From: Lientehia hominis
Lineage (GTDB): Bacteria; Bacillota; Clostridia; Lachnospirales; Lachnospiraceae
Length of the DNA: 64,000 nucleotides
NCBI RefSeq assembly: GCF_021044755.1
Contig: NZ_JAJNOR010000003.1
Coordinates: 62,001 to 126,000 of the forward strand
Reading direction: 5' to 3'
Positions 35,267 through 45,300 of this stretch are shown here, in pieces (positions within the stretch are counted from its first letter, which is position 1; every line of letters begins with the position of its first letter). The translations under genes were made by a program, and so were the position numbers. The notes beneath the pieces were generated by a model, which was not told where the DNA came from, did no database searches, and was given only the letters and a program-made list of their open reading frames with translations.

Positions 35267-35686
35267 CTATGATTCCTCCATGCATTTCATGGCCTTAACA
35301 AATTCCTCATAATCTCTTATATATTCATCTGCATCATAATGTTCACTTGCAAGACATAACAAAACAGAGTCTTCACTAAAATCATACATATCTTTCCAGA
35401 CCATCTTAGGTATATATATACCCGTATGAGGTCTGTTCAAGGCAAAGATCGCTTCATTTCCTTTTCCGTCTTTTATTTTTACTTTACTCTTTCCTGCCAC
35501 ATTTACCAGAACAAACTCGCTTCTTAAATTAGCATGCTGTCCTCTTATTACATCTTTATCAGATCCATATATATAAAATATTCTTTTAATTTCAAATGGA
35601 ATGTCCTGATTCCCTTCAACAACGACCATATGGCCCCTCTCATCTCCGCGCTGCTGGAATTCCAGCATCCGTACACCTTTTTTCAT
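35267..35686 (-). CDS. WxcM/FdtA-like cupin (sugar 3,4-ketoisomerase family)
   Basis: A 139-residue cupin related to dTDP-4-oxo-6-deoxyglucose 3,4-ketoisomerases (FdtA, QdtA) and the WxcM C-terminal domain. It has the opening GDERGHMVVVEGNQDIPFEI, then IRGQHANLRSEFVLVN. The usual HAH of FdtA/QdtA is HAN here, so one of the two active-site histidines is replaced by Asn. Substrate or chemistry may differ. I chose the ATG at 35686 after AAGGAG; a GTG at 35716 is less likely. Confidence 0.82.
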   Translation of the reverse strand: MKKGVRMLEFQQRGDERGHMVVVEGNQDIPFEIKRIFYIYGSDKDVIRGQHANLRSEFVLVNVAGKSKVKIKDGKGNEAIFALNRPHTGIYIPKMVWKDMYDFSEDSVLLCLASEHYDADEYIRDYEEFVKAMKCMEES

Positions 35687-35774
35687 TTGCCTCTCCTTAT
35701 CATACAGCATCTCCACAATATTCCAGAATCATCCATACATTCTATCTATTTAATTTTATAAACCTTACATTCTG

Positions 35775-37172
35775 CTATAACAGATAACAAACGAGTGGTA
35801 TCATACAGATACCATATCCCAAAAGAATCCTCAAACCATAGATCATTTTATTGACTTTAGAATCATTCCAAGTATTCACCTTTTCACGTTTCCAGGGAGA
35901 ATTCAAATAGGAAAACACTATCACCGCCGCTATAAAAATGGCCATACAAATGGGTACGACCAGAGGAAAAAATTTTTGATATGTTTCCGCTCCCAAAAGT
36001 TTTTCAAGCATCATCGGTGCTGAAAGATTTACTTCATTTCCGCGTTTTAAAACCAGAGAGAGGAACATATTGCCTACTATATCTCCTGAGAAACACCAGT
36101 AAAATGTAAAAACCTGGCCTAAAACCACAAAAAACGCCATGCAGGTCTCCAGCAGCATATTGATTGTATAATAATTCTTATTACCTGCTATTATAATATA
36201 CAAGAATGGAACCATATACAAGAACCAATAGGGCAGCGTACTACAAGTTGTTAAAAATACTGCAAAAGCCAGAAAACACAAATATATAATTTCCCGACTG
36301 GCCAATTGTTCATCTTCTGATGGTTTTTTCAAATAACAGAATAAACAGAGGACTACAAATACAATGACAAAAATCGGAACTCCTCCGTAAGTCAAATCAA
36401 TTTTATTTTGAAATAATAACTCATATAAGATATTTATATTACTGCTTCCCTCAATCGGAACCAACCAGCGAGTAAGTGCCATAGGAAGTAGTCCGCATAT
36501 TATCCATAATATATCCTTAAGAATATTTTTTTCTTTATACAAAAGTAAGACTACAAAAGCAAACAAAGCAAACGCTTTTATGGGGATAGCCAAAGCAAAA
36601 AATAAAACAAACAATCTGAATTTATTTTTTAAGAAGAAATATACACCTGCTAAAATAAAAAATATAGGAATAATATCGTATTGTCCTAAAATACAAATGT
36701 ATGCCGTTACAAAAACAGACGTTAAAAACAAATAAATAGATCTTATTTTAATATGTTTATCCTTTTGAATAATATTAACTATTTTAATCATAATACAAAG
36801 AGTCAAAATCAAGAAAAGTAAAATAATAGATTTTGCCCATACAGATCCCCAAAAAGTATTTAAAATAAACTCGATTTTAAACACCTTTTTTATTATCCAT
36901 AATGGCAAATCCCATAAAGCAAAAATTATATATATCATAAAGTCATAATAAGCCGAATAATTTCCACGATAAACTCCAGCCACTAGCTCAGAATTTAAAT
37001 TATAGCTATAAAAGTTTCGGATATTTCCGCTGAACAGGCAATCCCAGAAATTCATTCCATGATTCGTGGTTATAAAAACATCCCCATATACAAAACAAAA
37101 AAACAAAATCAATTGAAAAACCAATGTTCCAATAAATAATGACTTTTTAATTTTGTTTACATCAAGCTTCAT
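35775..37172 (-). CDS. Polytopic membrane protein, probable GT-C type glycosyltransferase
   Basis: A 465-residue protein with about 11 hydrophobic helices. The first outer loop contains acidic and aromatic residues (FITTNHGMNFWDCLFSGN), as in GT-C transferases where a loop acid is catalytic. I recognise no specific family. Position as first gene of a cassette with GtrA- and GtrB-like partners makes a GtrC-type role likely: transfer of a lipid-linked sugar to a surface glycan outside the membrane. The base composition is very AT-rich. Confidence 0.7.
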   Translation of the reverse strand: MKLDVNKIKKSLFIGTLVFQLILFFCFVYGDVFITTNHGMNFWDCLFSGNIRNFYSYNLNSELVAGVYRGNYSAYYDFMIYIIFALWDLPLWIIKKVFKIEFILNTFWGSVWAKSIILLFLILTLCIMIKIVNIIQKDKHIKIRSIYLFLTSVFVTAYICILGQYDIIPIFFILAGVYFFLKNKFRLFVLFFALAIPIKAFALFAFVVLLLYKEKNILKDILWIICGLLPMALTRWLVPIEGSSNINILYELLFQNKIDLTYGGVPIFVIVFVVLCLFCYLKKPSEDEQLASREIIYLCFLAFAVFLTTCSTLPYWFLYMVPFLYIIIAGNKNYYTINMLLETCMAFFVVLGQVFTFYWCFSGDIVGNMFLSLVLKRGNEVNLSAPMMLEKLLGAETYQKFFPLVVPICMAIFIAAVIVFSYLNSPWKREKVNTWNDSKVNKMIYGLRILLGYGICMIPLVCYLL

Positions 37173-37199
37173 TATTATACTTCCTCCGAGATATAAACT

Positions 37200-37228
37200 A
37201 TTATATCAAAATCAAATATAAACATTAA
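37200..37228 (-). promoter_or_regulatory. Putative promoter of the glycan cassette
   Basis: On the minus strand, TTAATG and TATAAT are 17 bp apart, about 28 bp before the first cassette ATG, which follows GGAGG. The rest of the 208-bp gap to the kinase gene is AT-rich, with one GTTCTGA/TCAGAAC inverted repeat (37278-37321). Confidence 0.55.
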
Positions 37229-37380
37229 CGTTATACAGCATAATACAAAATCGCATATAATATGGATTTTAACATTTAGTTCTGACAACGTCAATGTTTT
37301 ATCTGCTGAACAACATCAGAACTTATTGTCAGTAAAATGAAGGAATTTATGCGGACATTGTAAGAAATATACTTTTGTTT

Positions 37381-40300
37381 TTATTTAAGATGCTTATCAA
37401 GCAATTCCATTAATTGGTTCACATCAAAGGGTTTCGCCAAATGGCCGTCCATTCCGGCCTCTCCGGCCCGCTGGACGTCTTCGGAAAACGCGTCTGCTGT
37501 CATCGCAAGTATGACCACACTTTCGGAATCCCGGCGCTTCATACCACGAATCTTTGCCGCAGCCTCATATCCATTCATCACGGGCATCTGGATATCCATG
37601 AGAACCGCGTCATAATACCCTTCCGGATGAGAAGCAAAATACCGGATTCCCACCTCGCCATTCTCCGCCCTATCCACTTCTGCTCCCGCCAGGCTCAGAA
37701 ATTCTCCTGCGATCTCCGCATTCAGTTCATTGTCCTCTACCAGGAGCATCCGTCTTCCCGTGAGCTTTCCCCTCCATATCGAACCTGTCTCCGGATTTTC
37801 ATTCTCCGGATTCAGGAAGCCGCGGAACAGCTTCAGAAGCTTGGAAGGGAACAGAGGCTTGCCTGCAAAAGCATCCGCACCGGCCTCTCTGGCCTTTTTC
37901 TCTTCTTCTTCCGACCAGCTATATGCGGCCAGCACCATGTGCGGTTCATTCCCATGCCGAAATTCGGACAGTTCCCGAATCACCCGCTCCCAGGGAAGCT
38001 TCTCCGCATCCCAATCCACCAAAACCGCAAAATAACCGTTCCCTGTTTCCCATGCCAGTCTAGTCTTTCCCGCCGCCTCTTCGAGGGAAAGAGCCTGTTC
38101 CCCCTTCATACCCAGACTCTCCGCCATTTGGCAGATCGTATCTCCCGCAGACCCCGGGCCTCCCACACATAATATGGATAAACCTCTTAAGTCCTCCGCT
38201 TTTAAATCTCCCGCTTCCTGCAGCGGGAGATTCAAAAGCACCGTAAAGCAGGAACCTTTTCCCTCACGGCTGTTCACACGGATCTCTCCGCCCATCATGT
38301 GGACGATATTCTGCGCGATGGCCATCCCCAGCCCAGTCCCCTGAATATTGCTTGTCCGGGAATCGTCGGCTCTGCTGAAGGGTTCAAAGATACGTTTTAT
38401 AAACGCCTCAGACATACCAATCCCATTGTCCTCAATGACGAACCGGTACAGACCGCGCTGGGAAGCCTGACAGTTCAGCTCTTCCAAAGTGACTCTGATC
38501 TCTCCGCCTTCCGGCGTATATTTGCTGGCATTGGACAATATATTTCCGATGACCTGCTGCAGTCTCAGTTCATCTCCCATGACTTTTTCATGGATTAGAT
38601 TTTTTATCAGAACCCGGAGTGCCTGTTTTTTTTCATCGACAGAAGGCCGGAGCATGGTCAGCGCATCCTGAAGAAAATCAGGCAGGCTGAAAGCATTCGT
38701 ATCAAGCTCCAGTTTCCCGCTCTCGATCTTGCTCATGTCCAGTACTTCATTGAGGAGTCCCAAAAGATGACGGCCGGATACCTCAATCTTTGCCAGGCAG
38801 TCCCGCACCTTCTCTTCATTCCCCATATAAGTTTCCGCCAAGGTTACCATACCCATGATGCCGTTCATGGGTGTTCGGATGTCGTGGGACATCCTGGAAA
38901 GAAAATCACTTTTCGCCTCATTGGCACTTTCCGCGTGCTGCAGTGCATCCTCCAGAAGTCTTTTCCTTTCCAGCTCCTGCTGAATGCTCTCGTCCACATT
39001 CCGGACAGCCAGAGCCACCTGATAAGGTTTCCCTTCCTTCATCTCGCCCAGGATAAGCTTAGCCTGCATCCACTCATAGCGATCGTCTGTGCTCTTCCGG
39101 TAAGTCATGGAAATTTCACGGTTCTTCTCTGTCAGGCACTCCTGTAAATGCCTTTGTGAGAAAAACTTCTGCATTTCCTTCTGCTCTTCCGGATGCACAC
39201 AACTCTCCACATACCGGTCTATGGATCTCCGGAACCCGTCGGCAGGTGTAATCCCGATTGCATTCTTCTCTTTTTCGTCCATCCTCAATGCTTTCAGGGT
39301 ATCCTGCTCCAAGTTAATATAATACAGCGCATAATATTCCTGTCCCAGGGCATGGATGATGTCGGCCTGCTGCTTCCTGTCCGATATATCCGTCTGTGCC
39401 AGAATCGCGGTATCGCCCATGAAATTTTCATCATTTAAGTAAACGGTATTGGCCACCCAGCAGTACTCTCCATTCCGAATGCGCCGGTATTCTCCCTCGA
39501 AGGAATGGACTCCTTCCGCTTTTATCCTGCGGAGGTTCTCCAGGGAAAGGCCTCTGCGGAGCCGCTCTCTGTCACCGGGGTGATAATAGACAGAAAGCGC
39601 GTCCACCCAGGAGTCCAGCTCCAGCTCAAGTTCTTGGAAGTTCCAGCTCTCCTCCGGACGGCGGATAACATGTACCGTCCCCGTCTCCAGATTCAGGCGG
39701 TAGACTCCGAAAAACAAGTTATTGAGCGAGGTCATGATTTCCTGATTCAAAGCAGATATCCTGGTATTTTCCGTCTCCGTCTGTTTCTGCTGCGTGATAT
39801 CCTGCACGAGTCCCACGGCCCGCACCGGCTTTCCCTGCCCGTCATAGTCCACATTGGACATGGCGATCCGTCTCCAGCAGCCGTCCAATTCACATATTTC
39901 AGAAGAAGCCGTTCTCTCCCCGCATTGGATACGCCGAAACATCTCCAAATAGGCCTCCTTGCTCTCTTCTGCGACCCGTTCTTCCTCAAAACTGAATGGC
40001 ATATTCTCATACTGCGGCTTGCAGCATAATACGCTGCAGGTCCGTTCCGGCATTACCGCCGTCTGCTCCTGAGGATAATAAAAAAACTCACAGATCGTAG
40101 TGCCTTCCAAAGCCATTCGCAGCAGTTCACTGCTGGCCTTGTTCTCCTTCTGCAGTTCCAGATTCTCATGCTGCATTCTCTTTCGCAGGCTGATATCCAT
40201 AAAAGCGCTCTGTATCAGAGTTTCACCGTCATCATCGATAATCATCTCCGCCGTTCCGATGATCCAGCAGGAAGAACCGTCCTGTTTCCGGAGCCGGTAT

Positions 40301-41025
40301 TCGAATTCCCCCTTCTGCCCTACCTCCGAGATGCCGTATGCCTCCGCCAGAACGCGGTCCCGATCCTCTAAAGCAATGAGCTCCGGCAGGCGCCAATCAT
40401 CCTTCGCCCAGAATTCCTCCGGCGTATATCCAAAAATACGGATAGCCTCCTGATTGGCATTTTTATACTCGACCCTGCCGTCAGGAAAAAGCCGGTACTG
40501 GACGATCCCGCAGACCACGCTTTCAAACAGCGCGTCATACTTCTTCTCCTGGCGCCTGGTCTCCATATCTTTCGTGATATCCCGGATTGTGCTGATGCAG
40601 ATTTTTCGGCCGTCCTCGTCCACTGTTTTCCGTCCGATATCATTTACCCATATATAGCTTCCGTTCCTCTTCTTCATCCTGTAGCGGATCTCATAATCAC
40701 TGTTTTTCGAAAAGGCATCCTCAACCTGTCTTTCCACCCGTTCCCGATCATCGGGATGCATACAGTTAATTACAAGACCATCTATATCGCGGCAGAATTC
40801 CTCATAAGTATAGCCGAGATGCTCCAGCATGTAATCATTGACACAATACAAAGGAAAATCCTTTTCCAGATATCCGCCCATGATGCCGCCCGGAATATTC
40901 CGATTCAAAAGCTCCACTAAATTGCTTCTGGATCTCTCGGACAATTCTTCACTGCGTTTTTTCGCAAACCGAAGAGAATACGCTTCTTTTCCTTTATCGG
41001 TCATATGATTTCTTTTCATCCCCAT
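37381..41025 (-). CDS. Multi-PAS hybrid sensor histidine kinase with two receiver domains
   Basis: A 1214-residue cytoplasmic kinase with no membrane segment. The N-terminus holds five PAS/PAC-like units, each ending in a line such as STIRDIT, SAFMDIS, GLVQDIT, LAQTDIS and LAVRNVD. Then come the phospho-acceptor region SRMSHDIRTPMNGIMGM, an ATPase domain (IGNILSNASKYTPEGG, EDNGIGM, GTGLGMAIAQ), a degenerate receiver, and a C-terminal receiver with LLVEDNELN and LMDIQMPVMNG. The ATG at 41025 follows GAGGGG. Signal and output partner are unknown; no response-regulator gene is adjacent. Confidence 0.92.
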   Translation of the reverse strand: MGMKRNHMTDKGKEAYSLRFAKKRSEELSERSRSNLVELLNRNIPGGIMGGYLEKDFPLYCVNDYMLEHLGYTYEEFCRDIDGLVINCMHPDDRERVERQVEDAFSKNSDYEIRYRMKKRNGSYIWVNDIGRKTVDEDGRKICISTIRDITKDMETRRQEKKYDALFESVVCGIVQYRLFPDGRVEYKNANQEAIRIFGYTPEEFWAKDDWRLPELIALEDRDRVLAEAYGISEVGQKGEFEYRLRKQDGSSCWIIGTAEMIIDDDGETLIQSAFMDISLRKRMQHENLELQKENKASSELLRMALEGTTICEFFYYPQEQTAVMPERTCSVLCCKPQYENMPFSFEEERVAEESKEAYLEMFRRIQCGERTASSEICELDGCWRRIAMSNVDYDGQGKPVRAVGLVQDITQQKQTETENTRISALNQEIMTSLNNLFFGVYRLNLETGTVHVIRRPEESWNFQELELELDSWVDALSVYYHPGDRERLRRGLSLENLRRIKAEGVHSFEGEYRRIRNGEYCWVANTVYLNDENFMGDTAILAQTDISDRKQQADIIHALGQEYYALYYINLEQDTLKALRMDEKEKNAIGITPADGFRRSIDRYVESCVHPEEQKEMQKFFSQRHLQECLTEKNREISMTYRKSTDDRYEWMQAKLILGEMKEGKPYQVALAVRNVDESIQQELERKRLLEDALQHAESANEAKSDFLSRMSHDIRTPMNGIMGMVTLAETYMGNEEKVRDCLAKIEVSGRHLLGLLNEVLDMSKIESGKLELDTNAFSLPDFLQDALTMLRPSVDEKKQALRVLIKNLIHEKVMGDELRLQQVIGNILSNASKYTPEGGEIRVTLEELNCQASQRGLYRFVIEDNGIGMSEAFIKRIFEPFSRADDSRTSNIQGTGLGMAIAQNIVHMMGGEIRVNSREGKGSCFTVLLNLPLQEAGDLKAEDLRGLSILCVGGPGSAGDTICQMAESLGMKGEQALSLEEAAGKTRLAWETGNGYFAVLVDWDAEKLPWERVIRELSEFRHGNEPHMVLAAYSWSEEEEKKAREAGADAFAGKPLFPSKLLKLFRGFLNPENENPETGSIWRGKLTGRRMLLVEDNELNAEIAGEFLSLAGAEVDRAENGEVGIRYFASHPEGYYDAVLMDIQMPVMNGYEAAAKIRGMKRRDSESVVILAMTADAFSEDVQRAGEAGMDGHLAKPFDVNQLMELLDKHLK

Positions 41026-41173
41026 ATAAATATCCCCTCTTCTTGAGTGCCCTTTTCCTGCATTCAGTGTAACACTCTTTTCCGCTGTACACAAGAGAAG
41101 AACAAGGCGTCAGAAGTGTCCGCCTCGGTGCAAAACGAAAAGCAAGAGAAAGAATCCGATTTCAAGGTATATA

Positions 41174-41203
41174 ACAAAAACCGGCGGAGTTCCTCTCCGC
41201 CGG
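41174..41203 (-). terminator. Rho-independent terminator of the PrsA-like gene
   Basis: CCGGCGGAG pairs perfectly with CTCCGCCGG, followed by TTTTTGTT on the minus strand, 22 bp after the stop. Confidence 0.9.
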
Positions 41204-41225
41204 ATCCTATCTAATCGATTCTGCT

Positions 41226-42281
41226 CTATTCAGCTGTCGTGGTCGTCTCTTCACCGGCGGCTGAGGTGGTCTCTTCCTCACCGGACGTCGTCTCCGGTAC
41301 TACAAAAAGAGTTTTATCAAAGGTAATCTCTGACCATACGTCTTCGTCAACCTTGAATTTGGGCATGTCCTTCAGCCATTCCGCATAGGCGCTCTGGAAA
41401 AGTTCCCCTTTCCTCTGCTCTACGATGACGGGCTTTTCTTTCTCTGTCGCTTCCTGGTCAAAATCAGAATCACAATATACTACATACCATCCGTAGCCTT
41501 CGTCATATACGCTTCCAAACTCTCCGGTCGCCAGAGTACGGCCGAAATTACCGAGGGTATTGTCATAATCCCCAGCTCCGTACGTGGCCTGAGAATACGT
41601 GCAGTTATCATGCTCATCAGCCAGGGCAGACATATCCTCTCCCGCCTCCGCCCTGCCTTTCAGTTCTTCGGCAAGTGTCTCAGCAGCAGCAGCGTCCTCT
41701 CCGTCCTTCACCAGAATATAGCTGATCTTACGCTGAGCCGCTTCTTCATCGCCGACTTCCGTATCCACATCCTTCACCGCATATTCATATGCTTTCATGG
41801 CAAGTGCGTTATTTGTCAGGATTTCCGTAAGCCGCTCCTCTGTGATGGCTGTTGTCTCCTTAAGCGCTTCATCCATATTCTCCATGGTGCTCTTCACGGT
41901 CTCCGCTACCTTTGCAGTCTCCTCCTCATCCAGCGCAAGCCCCAGCTCATCCGCTTTCGCTTTCAGAACATAGGTCTGATAAATGGCGGACATCACATTC
42001 TTTTTAGTATACTCTTCCAGCGTGCTGCCGGTTCCGATGTCTGTATCCCACATATCCGACAGATCGTATCCATACATGTTATAATACAGTTCACTTGTAT
42101 ATTGATTATATCTGGCCTGATAGTTGGCTTCATCCAGATAAATCTTAGTATCACCCAGCGTCGCGACCACCGTAGTGGGGTAATTTTCCAAGGTCACCTT
42201 AGTGCGTCCGCAGCCTGCCAATGTACCGGCTGTGAGCAAGACCGCCAGCAGAAGTACCAGCTTTCTCGTAAATTTGTTCAT
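41226..42281 (-). CDS. PrsA/SurA-like peptidyl-prolyl isomerase lipoprotein
   Basis: An extracytoplasmic foldase-type lipoprotein of 351 residues. It has a signal peptide (KFTRKLVLLLAVLLTAGTLAGC) with the lipobox ending LAGC at about residue 22. A SurA/trigger-like helical region and a parvulin-like domain (RKISYILVKDGED... GNFGRTLATGEFGS) follow. The C-terminus is a low-complexity Thr/Glu tail. It sits after mfd, as in many Lachnospiraceae. The ATG at 42281 follows GGGAGG. Confidence 0.85.
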   Translation of the reverse strand: MNKFTRKLVLLLAVLLTAGTLAGCGRTKVTLENYPTTVVATLGDTKIYLDEANYQARYNQYTSELYYNMYGYDLSDMWDTDIGTGSTLEEYTKKNVMSAIYQTYVLKAKADELGLALDEEETAKVAETVKSTMENMDEALKETTAITEERLTEILTNNALAMKAYEYAVKDVDTEVGDEEAAQRKISYILVKDGEDAAAAETLAEELKGRAEAGEDMSALADEHDNCTYSQATYGAGDYDNTLGNFGRTLATGEFGSVYDEGYGWYVVYCDSDFDQEATEKEKPVIVEQRKGELFQSAYAEWLKDMPKFKVDEDVWSEITFDKTLFVVPETTSGEEETTSAAGEETTTTAE

Positions 42282-42340
42282 AGTAACGGTATCCTCCCTA
42301 GATTGTTTCCTCTTAGATCCTGTACACACAGGCACTTGTT

Positions 42341-42369
42341 ATTATAGTACCAAACGGTCAAACTAGCAA
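42341..42369 (-). promoter_or_regulatory. Putative promoter of the PrsA-like gene
   Basis: On the minus strand, TTGCTA and TATAAT are 17 bp apart. It overlaps the end of mfd. The leader has a small CCTGTGTGTACAGG hairpin. Confidence 0.5.
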
Positions 42370-45300
42370 CTCTTTTATGGCATTTAACAGGATTTTCACC
42401 TTTTCCAGCATCTGTTTTCCGTCCCTGTTTTCCCGTTTCCGGTCCATGTAGGTGAAGTACGGCTGCTCCGCCGCCGTGAATCGAAGAGCTCCTCCATACT
42501 GCTTCACCAGCTCTGGAATCTTCTCCACATGGAACGGCGCCTTCTCATACATCACAAGCCGCACCTCCTGGCGGTTCCCGGTTATCTCTGTCACAAACAC
42601 TTTATGGGCCATAGCTTTCAGAAGGGATATCTCCAGCAGGTTCTCCACAGAACGAGGCAGATCTCCGAACCGGTCTGTAAGCTCATCCCTCATATCCATA
42701 GCTTCCTCTTCATCCTCGATTCCAGAAATCCGTTTGTATATCTCAAGCTTTTGGACCTCATTCTTGATATAAGAGGGAGGAATATAAGCGTCAATGTTGA
42801 AGTCGACCGCCGTTTCAAAGGATTCTTCTTCTCCTTCTCCTTTCAGAGCCTTTACTGCTTCGTTCAAAAGCTTGCAGTAAAGGTCATAGCCGATGGCCTC
42901 CATATGGCCGTGCTGCTCTGCGCCGAGGAGATTCCCGGCTCCGCGGATCTCCAGGTCTCTCATGGCAATCTTGATGCCGGAACCCAGTTCCGTGAACTCC
43001 CGGATAGCGGCCAGACGTTTCTCCGCCTCTTCTTTCAGGAGCTTGTTCCTCCTGTACATGAGGAATGCGTATGCTGTGCGGTTGGAACGCCCGACTCTCC
43101 CCCGCAGCTGGTAAAGCTGGGACAGTCCGAACCGGTCTGCGTCATGGATGATCATGGTGTTGACATTGGAGATATCCAGGCCTGTTTCAATAATCGTGGT
43201 AGAGACAAGCACATCGATCTCTCCGTTAATGAAGTCCAGCATGATCTTTTCCAGCTGCCTCTCCCTCATCTGCCCATGGGCGTAGACTACCACGGCATCC
43301 GGAACCAATTCCGCGATTTTGGACGTGATATCCTCTATATCCTGAACTCTGTTATATACATAATAGACCTGTCCTCCCCTGGCCCGTTCCCTCTCAATGG
43401 CTTCCCGCACCATCTCTTCATTATATTCCATGACGTAAGTCTGAATGGGAACTCTGTCCATAGGCGGTTCTTCCAGGACACTCATGTCCCGGATGCCGAC
43501 CAGGCTCATATGAAGCGTCCTGGGAATCGGAGTGGCAGTCAGTGTCAATACATCCACATTTTCTCTCATCTTTTTGATCTTTTCCTTGTGTGTCACTCCA
43601 AACCGCTGTTCTTCATCGATGATCAGAAGTCCCAGATCCCTGAACACCACGTCGTCGGAAAGCACCCGGTGGGTGCCGATCAAAATGTCCACCAGCCCTT
43701 TCTTCAGATCCGCCAAGGTCTTTTTCTGCTCCGCAGCACTCCTAAAGCGGGACAGCATATCCACGCGGACCGGGAAATCCATCATTCTCTGGACAAACGT
43801 ATTATAATGCTGCTGCGCCAGAATGGTAGTCGGCACCAGGTACACGACTTGTTTTCCCTCCTGGACCGCCTTAAAGGAAGCGCGGATGGCAATTTCTGTC
43901 TTTCCATAACCCACATCTCCGCATATCAGCCGGTCCATGATCTTTTTGCTCTCCATATCCCGTTTGGTCGCCTCAATGGCCAGCTCCTGATCCTCCGTCG
44001 CCTCATAGGGAAACAGCTCCTCAAACTCCTTCTGCCAAATGGTATCCGGCCCGTACTGAAATCCATCTGTATGCTGTCTTGCCGCGTATAACTGCACCAG
44101 ATCCCTGGCAATTTCCTTTACGGCCCCCTTTACCCGGGACTTCGTCCTGCCCCATTCCTGTCCTCCCAGTTTATTGAGCTTGGGCTTTTTCGAACCTGCC
44201 CCCGCATATTTCTGGATCATATCCAGCTGGGTCACCGGCAGGTACAAGCTCCCGTTTCCGGCATATTCGATCTTTATATAATCCTTTATGATTTTGTCTA
44301 CTTCAATTTTTTCAATTCCCCGATAAATACCGAGACCATGATTTTCATGGACCACGTAATCGCCGGCTGACAGTTCAGAAAAGCTCTGAATCTTCTTGCC
44401 CTCATAGGCAGTCCGTTTTCTGCGCTTTTTCTTTTCTGTCCCGAACATATCGCTTTCCGGAATCACCACGAACTTTATCATCGGGTACTCAAAACCCCGG
44501 TGAAGACTCCCGTACAGCACACAAATCTCTCCAGGAAGGATCTCTTTGTCTTCCTCCTCGGAATAATAAGCCCTCAGATCATACTGCTCCTGCAGATCCT
44601 TTGCCAGCCTGGCCCCTCTCGTTCGGGAAGCGCATAAAAGCGCCACTCTCCAGCCTTCTTTTTTCCACTTCTTTAAATCGCTCACCAGAAGCTCAAAGCC
44701 GTTATGGTAGGAATTCCCGTTTTTGACCGTCATGCTGTAGCGCTTCTTGACCGGTATCGTCTTCTGCTCAAGGGCAGAAAAAAGAACACTGTGGTCTCTC
44801 GCCAGCGCCGCCGACACTTCTCTCACAGAATAAAGGATATCCGTCTGGCCTGGGAGCAGATAGCCCTTTTCCAGCCTCTGCGTCATGCTCTCCCGGAATT
44901 CAGCCTCTACCACATTGGCTCGTTCCATAATCCTGGCCGGTTCATCCAAAAAAAACGGAGTCCCCTCTTTAAAATAATCCAGAAAGGATACGGTCTCCGG
45001 GCAGAAGTACCGGATACATCCTTCCAGAGCTCCCAGAAAACACCCCTCCCGAAGCTCCTCCACCATCTCTCCCACTATGGTATTGATCCGGTGAGCCTCT
45101 TCGATCCGTTTCTGCTCCTTCAGCTGCTTTCGGTATGTTTCTTTTTCCTTAATCAAACGCTCTGTTCCTGCTTCCAATCTATCTTTATCAAGGACCAGCT
45201 CTCTCGCCGGGTACAGGCGGACCTGCTCCAGACGCTCAATGGAGCGCTGGCTTTCCACATCAAAGGAACGGATGGAGTCAATCTCGTCTCCCCACAGTTC

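Noticed and set aside
42529..44091. Plus-strand open frame of 520 codons
   Set aside because: It is antisense to the helicase core of mfd and has no recognisable domain.
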